The translations under genes were made by a program, and so were the position numbers. A DNA stretch of 26,337 bases. Source: an uncultured Lachnospiraceae bacterium. GTDB lineage: Bacteria; Bacillota; Clostridia; Lachnospirales; Lachnospiraceae. Of this stretch, positions 21,339 to 26,337 are shown piece by piece. Positions within the stretch are counted from its first letter, which is position 1. Each line of letters begins with the position of its first letter. The DNA lies in assembly GCA_900544445.1 (NCBI GenBank), contig UQVK01000049.1, positions 1 through 26,337 of the forward strand. Reading direction: 5' to 3'. A model generated the notes under the pieces. The model was given only the letters and a program-made list of their open reading frames with translations. It had not been told where the DNA came from and ran no database searches.

Positions 21339-21358
21339 ACCGCATAATAAACATTATG
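21339..21358 (-). repeat. right inverted repeat (IRR)
   Basis: Exact reverse complement of 20997-21016. With its outer flank it forms a perfect palindrome with 9-bp arms (CCGCATAAT at 21340-21348, ATTATGCGG at 21353-21361). The recombinase stop codon TAA (21354-21356) lies inside the repeat. Confidence 0.88.
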
Positions 21359-21370
21359 CGGCTTTTTTTT
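21340..21370 (+). terminator. terminator formed by the right repeat plus T8
   Basis: CCGCATAAT/ATTATGCGG hairpin with AAAC loop, then C and eight Ts (21363-21370). It would stop the OFF-oriented promoter transcript before it runs antisense into the recombinase gene. The left repeat lacks such a T-run. Confidence 0.65.
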
Positions 21371-22226
21371 CGTCCGCCATATCAATCCAGAGCAGGCCCA
21401 GGCGCTCGATCTGCTCCGCCTGCTTTCTCCCGCTCGACATGGTGTAGATTCTTGTCGTGTTGATGCTTGAATGGCCGAGCAGATCCGCAAGGTGCGTGAT
21501 ATCTTTCTCCATCTCGTAATAGGTACATGCAAACAGATGCCTCAGGTTATGGGGAAATATCTTGCTTCTCTCCACCCCCGCTTCCCGGCTCAGCTTTTTC
21601 ATTTCATGCAGAACATTGCTCCGATCCATGGGGCGGCCGTTTCTGGTTACAAAAATGCTTCCCTTCCGGATCCCCTCCTGTATGGCATATCCCAGCAGGC
21701 TCTCGCACAGCGCAGCGGGAAGCAGCACCGTTCGGGTCTTCCCCTTCAGCCGGACCACGGCGCTCCCGCGCTTTGCCGCTTCCACCGTGATGAAAGGCAG
21801 CTCGCTGATCCGGATTCCGGTGGCGCAGAGCGTCTGCATCAGATAGCTCAGCCTCCTTTTCCCTCTCTTTTCAGCCGCTTTCACCAGGCGGAAATATTCT
21901 TCCCGGGAAAGTTCCTTCTCCTGGCTTCGGAACGCCTCCCTCTGTACCCGTACCAGCTTTACCACGCAGTCATACCAGCCCTGTTCCTTGAAAAAGCGGT
22001 TCAACGCCGCGAGCATGGAGTTCACGCTGCTGACCGCATAACACTCCAACAGGCTTTCCTTGTAGCGGATCACGGCCGCTTTATCCACTCTGCCCGTCTC
22101 TCCCAAATATCGGAGAAAAGCGCGCAGATCGCGGCCATATTTTTCAATCGTTCTCCTGCTTTTCTCTTCTTCCGCAAGTTTCTGCTGGAATTGCGCCAGC
22201 TGCTTTTCTTCCATCAAATGCTCCAT
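21354..22226 (-). CDS. tyrosine recombinase, probable invertase of the pilus promoter
   Basis: The protein has 290 aa, the size of XerC/XerD-type recombinases. It has an N-terminal SAM-like DNA-binding domain (about 8-90: RTIEKYGRDLRAFLRYL) and a C-terminal catalytic domain with all six residues: Arg139 in ATGIRISEL, Lys163 in LKGKTR, His226 and Arg229 in HNLRH, His252 in LLGHSS, and Tyr261 in TTRIYT. The start at 22226 has GAGGTAGGT directly upstream. The frame is open to 22388, but the likely promoter -10 lies at 22377-22382, downstream of that start. The gene ends inside the right inverted repeat and no phage or conjugation genes are near, so a dedicated DNA invertase is more likely than an element integrase. 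Host-type XerC/D function is not excluded. Confidence 0.9.
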   Translation of the reverse strand: MEHLMEEKQLAQFQQKLAEEEKSRRTIEKYGRDLRAFLRYLGETGRVDKAAVIRYKESLLECYAVSSVNSMLAALNRFFKEQGWYDCVVKLVRVQREAFRSQEKELSREEYFRLVKAAEKRGKRRLSYLMQTLCATGIRISELPFITVEAAKRGSAVVRLKGKTRTVLLPAALCESLLGYAIQEGIRKGSIFVTRNGRPMDRSNVLHEMKKLSREAGVERSKIFPHNLRHLFACTYYEMEKDITHLADLLGHSSINTTRIYTMSSGRKQAEQIERLGLLWIDMADEKKAA

Positions 22227-22376
22227 ACCTACCTCATTTTCCGCCGCTTCAGCGGCATTTTCTTCTGTTATTGGGATGCCCGGCTCTGCTTTTTTTATGC
22301 ATATCCTGGTGCATTGGCAGGGATATTCCTGTTCCGCCCGGATGCCCCGTCTTTTTCCACAACAGTTTTCTAAAAA

Positions 22377-22404
22377 AGTATACAACATTTTTATGGTTTT
22401 CCAG
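22377..22404 (-). promoter_or_regulatory. possible promoter of the recombinase gene
   Basis: On the minus strand TATACT (22377-22382), 16 bp, and a poor -35 CTGGAA (22399-22404). The leader would be about 145 nt and includes a GCCGCT/AGCGGC hairpin close to the ribosome binding site. Confidence 0.4.
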
Positions 22405-22427
22405 ATATTTCCTCCTCAAAAAATTCA

Positions 22428-22456
22428 TTGCCCTTTCCCGGCTTATGGGCTATTAT
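22428..22456 (+). promoter_or_regulatory. promoter of the MFS transporter gene
   Basis: TTGCCC (22428-22433), 17 bp, TATTAT (22451-22456), about 30 bp before the ATG at 22490. Confidence 0.6.
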
Positions 22457-22489
22457 GGAAGAGAAAATGAAAGAAAGGGGATTTTTCCT

Positions 22490-23773
22490 ATGAAACTGAA
22501 TACCAGACGGACGATTCTGGTCGGTCTAGCCTTTCTGTCCATCAGCGCCTTCTGGCAGCTCTACGACAGTCTGATTCCGCTGATTCTGAAAAACACCTTC
22601 CAGGTCAGCGACACCATTTCGGGCGGCATCATGGCCATCGACAACGTGCTCGCAGTGTTCATGCTTCCGCTGTTTGGCAGCCTTTCTGACCGGGTGCACA
22701 CGCGGATTGGTCGGCGGATGCCCTTCATCCTGTGCGGAACCGCGGCAGCTGTCATCGCCATGCTGTTTCTGCCTTTTGCGGACAACATCGGGTCTCTCGC
22801 TCTGTTCGTAACGGCCCTTTTTGTGACCCTCATCGCCATGGGAAGCTACCGTTCCCCGGCTGTTTCCCTGATGCCTGATGTGACGCCGAAGCCGCTCCGT
22901 TCAAAGGCCAACGCCATCATCAACCTGATGGGGGCAGTGGGAGGCGTAATCTCCCTGATCCTGATTTCCGCCCTCGTTCCCAAAGAGGGAAAGCCGGATT
23001 ATTTCCCCATTTTCCTCATTGTGGCAGCGGTAATGGTCTTTTCTGTTCTCCTCTTATTATGGAAGATACGGGAAAATCCGCTACGGACAGAACGGGAGAA
23101 AATCGACGCCGGGCTTTCGGAAACGGAAGAAGCGGACGAAGCTCCTGCCAAAACCACCCTTGATCCCGCGGTACGAAGGAGTCTGGTCCTCATCCTGATC
23201 TCGGTGGCCTGCTGGTTCATGGGCTATAACGCGGTCACCACAGCCTTTTCCCGGTACGCACAGATCTACTGGGGCATTCAGGGCGGCGGCTTCGCCAACT
23301 GTCTGCTGATCGCTACGGCGGCCGCCATACTTTCCTACATTCCGGTTGGTTCCATCGCCTCCAGAGTGGGGAGAAAAAAGACGATTCTGGGCGGTGTCGT
23401 CCTTCTGGCCTCCATGTTCGCCATCGGCGCGACAGTAAAGGAATATCATATCTGGATCAACGGCCTGTTCGCTCTGGTGGGCGTAGCCTGGGCCGCCATC
23501 AACGTGAATTCCTATCCCATGGTGGTGGAAATGAGTAAAGGAAGCGACATCGGAAAATTTACGGGCTTCTATTACACTTTTTCCATGGCGGCGCAGATCG
23601 TCACCCCGATTCTCTCCGGCTTTCTGCTGGAGCATGTGGGGTACTTCATTCTGTTCCCCTATGCCGCCTTTTTCGTCGTCATCGCCTTCTTCACCATGCT
23701 GTTCGTCCGGCACGGAGACAGCAGACCGCTTCCGAAGAAAAGCAGGCTGGAGGCCTTCGACGTGGACGACTGA
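22490..23773 (+). CDS. MFS transporter, sugar/SLC45-like
   Basis: The protein has 427 aa and about 12 hydrophobic helices, with a charged central loop (about 200-235). The loop 2-3 signature GSLSDRVHTRIGRRMPFIL is present (about 62-80), and a second copy, IASRVGRKKTILGG, begins the second half (about 291-304). The R-x-GRRxPF form resembles proton-coupled sucrose/disaccharide transporters (SLC45/GPH-like); the substrate is not determinable here. The start at 22490 has AAAGGGG 10 nt upstream. The frame opens earlier at 22271, but that would cross the recombinase promoter region. It is followed 17 bp later by a small membrane protein gene, probably in one transcript. Confidence 0.87.
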   Translation: MKLNTRRTILVGLAFLSISAFWQLYDSLIPLILKNTFQVSDTISGGIMAIDNVLAVFMLPLFGSLSDRVHTRIGRRMPFILCGTAAAVIAMLFLPFADNIGSLALFVTALFVTLIAMGSYRSPAVSLMPDVTPKPLRSKANAIINLMGAVGGVISLILISALVPKEGKPDYFPIFLIVAAVMVFSVLLLLWKIRENPLRTEREKIDAGLSETEEADEAPAKTTLDPAVRRSLVLILISVACWFMGYNAVTTAFSRYAQIYWGIQGGGFANCLLIATAAAILSYIPVGSIASRVGRKKTILGGVVLLASMFAIGATVKEYHIWINGLFALVGVAWAAINVNSYPMVVEMSKGSDIGKFTGFYYTFSMAAQIVTPILSGFLLEHVGYFILFPYAAFFVVIAFFTMLFVRHGDSRPLPKKSRLEAFDVDD

Positions 23774-23790
23774 TTCGAATGGAGATTATC

Positions 23791-24033
23791 ATGAAAGAAA
23801 AGAAAGACAAAAAAATATCCCCAAAGCAGGTCGCAGCAATGATCTGCGTCGTACTGCTTGTGGGGATGTATGTTGCTACTCTGATCGTGGCGCTTCTGGA
23901 TTTCCCGGGATGGGACAGACTTTTCCAGGCCTGCCTGGTTGCCACCATCGGCCTGCCGATCCTGCTATGGATCTATATCTGGCTGTATCAGCAGATCAAG
24001 GAACGGAAAGAGGAAAAAGAGGAGAATCAATAA
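23791..24033 (+). CDS. small two-helix membrane protein of unknown function
   Basis: The protein has 80 aa. A lysine-rich N-terminus (KEKKDKKISPKQ), two membrane helices (about 13-36 and 45-66) and a charged KERKEEKEENQ tail suggest a hairpin with both ends in the cytoplasm. GGAG lies 8 nt before the ATG at 23791. It sits 17 bp behind the MFS gene and could be an accessory subunit. Its stop codon is 1 bp from the stop codon of the convergent HAD gene, with no terminator between. Confidence 0.75.
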   Translation: MKEKKDKKISPKQVAAMICVVLLVGMYVATLIVALLDFPGWDRLFQACLVATIGLPILLWIYIWLYQQIKERKEEKEENQ

Positions 24034-24034
24034 C

Positions 24035-24637
24035 TCACTCTACCCCCAGCGCGCGCAGCTCCTCCCTGGCCTGCTCCATGCTCCGGAAGAGAATCGTGTG
24101 GATTCCAAACGCCTTCGCCGCGTCCAGATTCTTCTGAATGTCGTCCAGGAATACGCATTCCTCCGGATTCAGACCGTAACGGTCCAGCAGCAGGCGGTAA
24201 ATCGCCGGATCGGGCTTGATCACGCCGTCCTGATAGGACAGGATCCCGCCGTCCACGTATTCCAGGAAATCCAGCGCGTCCGGGTTCTCCCGGGCCACCT
24301 TGTCAGAAAAATTGGAGAGCACCAGCACCTGATACCCCTTCTCCTTCAGCTCTTTGATCCAGGGAATGGCGTAGTCCGCCTTCGTCAGGATGCCGTGCAG
24401 ATTCTCATAAATCTGACGAATCTCCTTTTCCACGGACGGGTCGTTGCGGATGAATCCGGCGAGCATTTCCTCTTCGTTCAGCATCCCTCTGTCAAATTCA
24501 TTCCAGAAGGGATTGTCCATGGTGGCCTTTGCCACCTTTTCTTCCGTCTCAGCGTCAAAGCCGAAGCTTTTCAGGAAATTTTTCCAGCCGAACACCGTCA
24601 GCACGTTTCCAATGTCAAAAATAATCGTACGAATCAT
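24035..24637 (-). CDS. HAD-superfamily phosphatase, YihX-like
   Basis: The protein has 200 aa and is a subclass IA haloacid dehalogenase-like hydrolase. Motif I is FDIGNVL with nucleophile Asp8; the usual second Asp is Gly10, as in YihX-type sugar-phosphate phosphatases. Motif II is VLSNFS, motif III KPDPAIY, motif IV FLDDIQKNLDAA. The cap is the helical insertion at about 15-85. The likely substrate is a small phosphate ester such as a hexose or nucleotide phosphate (inferred from family). AAAGGAACGG precedes the ATG. The start overlaps the end of the LysR gene by 23 bp, so the two are translationally linked. Confidence 0.88.
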   Translation of the reverse strand: MIRTIIFDIGNVLTVFGWKNFLKSFGFDAETEEKVAKATMDNPFWNEFDRGMLNEEEMLAGFIRNDPSVEKEIRQIYENLHGILTKADYAIPWIKELKEKGYQVLVLSNFSDKVARENPDALDFLEYVDGGILSYQDGVIKPDPAIYRLLLDRYGLNPEECVFLDDIQKNLDAAKAFGIHTILFRSMEQAREELRALGVE

Positions 24638-25541
24638 TTCCGTTCCTTTCCGGCAGATCCTTTGTACGGATCAGCTCCAGCATCCTTTTCGCCGCTGCGG
24701 TGGGCTCTCCTCTGTCCGCCGTCACCACGCAGAAATGGCGTTTCGGAATCATTTTGTTAAAGCGCAGCTCAAACAGCGTCCCGTCTGCCAGCTCCCGCTC
24801 GGCGAAAGACCGCACCACATTTCCCACACCCAGGGAACGGAGTGCGAACTGGACGATCATGTCGCTGGTTGCGAGTTCAAATTCCGGGGCCACCTGCACC
24901 CTGTTTTCCAGCAGGAAACGGTCCATACAGCTGCGGGTGCTGGTGTTTTTTTCCAGAAGAATGAGAGGCAGGCGCTCCAGCTCCTTTAAATCCAGCATCC
25001 TGTTTTTATACTGAATAAAGCGCCTGCCCGCCACAAAAATGTCCTCAATTTCCTGCACCTTTTCCCAGTGCAGGCCCTCCCCGTCAAAGGGCGTGCTCAC
25101 CACCCCGAAGTCAATTTTTCCGCTTCTGAGCGAAGAGAGCGTTTCCGGCGTGGGCGCGTTGCTCACGACAATCCGGATTTTTGGACAGAGCTCGTGAAAA
25201 CGTTCCAGATAGGGCAGAAGGAAAAAGCGGAGCGTCATGTCAGACGCTCCGATGTGAATTTCTCCCAGCTCCAGATTCATCATCTGTTTCAGTTTTCTCT
25301 CGCCCAGCTCGATCTGCTCATAGCCCTTTTCCACATATTCATACAGCAGCTCCCCTTCTCTCGTGAGCTTCACGCCCTTGGTGCTGCGCACGAACAGCTT
25401 CGCGCCCACGGATGCTTCCAGAAGCCGGATCGACTGGCTCACAGCCGGCTGGCTGATGGAAAGTTCCCGCGCCGCCAGAGTGAGGGAACCGCAGCGGGCC
25501 ACGTGGCAGAATACCTTGTAATATTCCAGATTCTGAACCAT
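24615..25541 (-). CDS. LysR-family transcriptional regulator
   Basis: The protein has 308 aa. The N-terminal winged helix-turn-helix has the classic LysR signature (LTLAARELSISQPAVSQSIR, about 20-39, then LEASVGAKLFVRSTKGVKLT). A linker helix follows and then a periplasmic-binding-like effector domain from about 90 (GEIHIGASDMTLRFFLLPYL). It resembles CysL/CbbR-type regulators. GAGGAAAG precedes the ATG. It lies 9 bp behind purA and overlaps the HAD gene, so it appears co-transcribed with both rather than divergent from a target as most LysR genes are. The target is not identifiable here. Confidence 0.92.
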   Translation of the reverse strand: MVQNLEYYKVFCHVARCGSLTLAARELSISQPAVSQSIRLLEASVGAKLFVRSTKGVKLTREGELLYEYVEKGYEQIELGERKLKQMMNLELGEIHIGASDMTLRFFLLPYLERFHELCPKIRIVVSNAPTPETLSSLRSGKIDFGVVSTPFDGEGLHWEKVQEIEDIFVAGRRFIQYKNRMLDLKELERLPLILLEKNTSTRSCMDRFLLENRVQVAPEFELATSDMIVQFALRSLGVGNVVRSFAERELADGTLFELRFNKMIPKRHFCVVTADRGEPTAAAKRMLELIRTKDLPERNGNDSYDYF

Positions 25542-25550
25542 GCTTTCCTC

Positions 25551-26337
25551 TTATTTTTTCAGCGGGCTTTCCCGATAGATGATGTCGTCTCTGCCGGGGC
25601 CGTTGCTGATCATGGTGATCGGATAACCGATGTGCTGCTCCACGAACTCCACATACTTCCGGCAGTTCTCCGGAAGATCCTCATATTTCTTAATGCCGCG
25701 GATCTCGCACTTCCATCCGGGCAGGGTCGTAAGCACCGGCTTTGCCTTTTCCAGCTTCCAGGTTACGGGGAACTCCTCCGTCACCTCGCCGTCCACCTCA
25801 TAGCCCACGCAGACGGGGATCTCATCCAGATAGCCCAGCACATCCAGCACCGTAAAGGCCACATCCGTGGTTCCCTGCAGACGGCAGCCGTATCTGGAAG
25901 CCACACAGTCAAACCAGCCCATGCGGCGCGGCCGTCCCGTGGTCGCCCCGTACTCTCCGCCGTCTCCGCCGCGGCGTCTCAATTCATCCGCTTCCTCTCC
26001 GAAAATCTCGGATACGAAGGCTCCCGCCCCGACCGCAGAGGAATAAGCCTTGCAGACGGTGATCACCTGTTTGATCTCATAGGGAGGAATTCCGGCGCCG
26101 ATCGCGCCATAGGCCGCCAGCGTGGAGGAAGAGGTCACCATGGGATAGATGCCGTGATCCGGGTCCTTCAGAGTTCCCAGCTGTCCCTCCAGCAGGATGT
26201 TCTTTCCTTCCTTCAGCGCCTCGTCCAGGAAACGGGAGGTGTCGCACACATAGGGCGCGATCATTTCCTTATATTCCATCATCGTGTTGTACAGCTCATC
26301 CACATCGAGCAGGGGCTTGTGATATAAGTGCTCCAGC
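25551..26337 (-). CDS. purA: Adenylosuccinate synthetase, C-terminal part (5' end outside window)
   Basis: The frame is open to the window edge and gives the last 261 or so residues. PurA makes adenylosuccinate from IMP, aspartate and GTP on the AMP pathway. Visible conserved blocks are LLEGQLGTLKDPDHGIYPMV (the IMP/GTP-linked segment), VGAGAFVSE, and GGEYGATTGRPRRMGWFD. The QLGTLKDPDHGIYP form departs from the usual AQGTLLDIDHGTYPF and is typical of an alternative clostridial PurA type, as I recall. The N-terminal P-loop-like region is not in the window. It is first of the visible genes in the purA, lysR, HAD transcript. Confidence 0.93.
   Translation of the reverse strand, partial: LEHLYHKPLLDVDELYNTMMEYKEMIAPYVCDTSRFLDEALKEGKNILLEGQLGTLKDPDHGIYPMVTSSSTLAAYGAIGAGIPPYEIKQVITVCKAYSSAVGAGAFVSEIFGEEADELRRRGGDGGEYGATTGRPRRMGWFDCVASRYGCRLQGTTDVAFTVLDVLGYLDEIPVCVGYEVDGEVTEEFPVTWKLEKAKPVLTTLPGWKCEIRGIKKYEDLPENCRKYVEFVEQHIGYPITMISNGPGRDDIIYRESPLKK

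Larger units (their letters stand above)
20997..21358. other. probable invertible promoter segment (phase switch), OFF orientation
   Basis: A 322-bp segment (21017-21338) between two 20-bp perfect inverted repeats. It lies between the pilus operon and a complete tyrosine recombinase gene. It holds a full-consensus promoter reading rightwards, away from the operon, and a minus-strand terminator that would stop leftward read-through. Inversion about the repeat centre would map the -10 to 21051-21056 and the -35 to 21074-21079, reading left, with a leader of about 120 nt to the tip gene start. No gene is supported inside the segment. A further small hairpin, TTCCGGC/GCCGGAA, lies at 21060-21086. 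Confidence 0.8.

Noticed and set aside
21113..21532. 139-codon minus-strand frame across the right repeat
   Set aside because: It overlaps the recombinase 3' end and the invertible segment, has no ribosome binding site and no family resemblance.
21354..22226. Recombinase as integrase of a prophage or conjugative element
   Set aside because: No phage, relaxase or conjugation genes are present, no att-like direct repeats were seen, and no tRNA is adjacent; the inverted repeats explain it better.

Overview
The window looks like chromosome from a Gram-positive gut-type clostridium, most likely a Lachnospiraceae member. The evidence is strong AGGAGG ribosome binding sites, consensus sigma-A promoters, a DUF1836 regulator, a YerC-type TrpR relative, a class III (Firmicutes-type) fructose-1,6-bisphosphatase, a lysine riboswitch in front of dapA-dapB, and sortase-anchored surface proteins. 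The species assignment is inference.

Layout. Positions 1-1660 hold three tRNA genes (Ala-GGC cut by the window edge, Val-CAC, Ala-CGC) and a lone ABC-type substrate-binding lipoprotein. Positions 1684-4630 hold a DUF1836 regulator, a YerC-like regulator, a stand-alone hisA of the eukaryotic HIS6 type, and a small lipoprotein preceded by a near-perfect 47-bp direct repeat. Positions 4637-8669 are a minus-strand unit read as promoter, lysine riboswitch and terminator, dapA, dapB, fbp. A CobO-like ATP:corrinoid adenosyltransferase and a double-OB-fold SSB-like protein follow (8725-10018), then typA (10334-12166) with a terminator-like hairpin in its leader. Positions 12231-13570 are an accessory patch: a decayed Rpn/PD-(D/E)XK nuclease, an AP2-domain protein and a dense cluster of palindromes.

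The main system is 13527-22226. A minus-strand pilus operon runs VWA-domain tip adhesin, small coiled-coil protein, SipA-like inactive signal peptidase homologue, FctA-like major pilin, class B sortase, FctB-like proline-rich small pilin, terminator. Apart from the coiled-coil gene, this is the gene order of the Streptococcus pyogenes FCT pilus islands (cpa-sipA-fctA-srtC-fctB). The SipA-like protein has Asp and Gly where signal peptidase I has its catalytic Ser and Lys. Upstream of the tip gene is a 322-bp segment bounded by 20-bp perfect inverted repeats, each nearly palindromic itself. It contains a perfect-consensus sigma-A promoter (TTGACA, 17 bp, TATAAT) that in this assembly points away from the operon, into a terminator formed by the right repeat. 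A complete tyrosine recombinase gene abuts the right repeat, and its stop codon lies inside it. This reads as a phase-variable promoter switch captured in the OFF orientation, with pilus assembly genes downstream and the probable invertase upstream. Inversion would place the promoter about 120 nt ahead of the tip gene start.

Positions 22428-26337 hold an MFS transporter with a small membrane protein, then a minus-strand unit purA (5' end outside the window), a LysR regulator and a HAD phosphatase. There is no CRISPR array, rRNA, insertion sequence or recognisable prophage.
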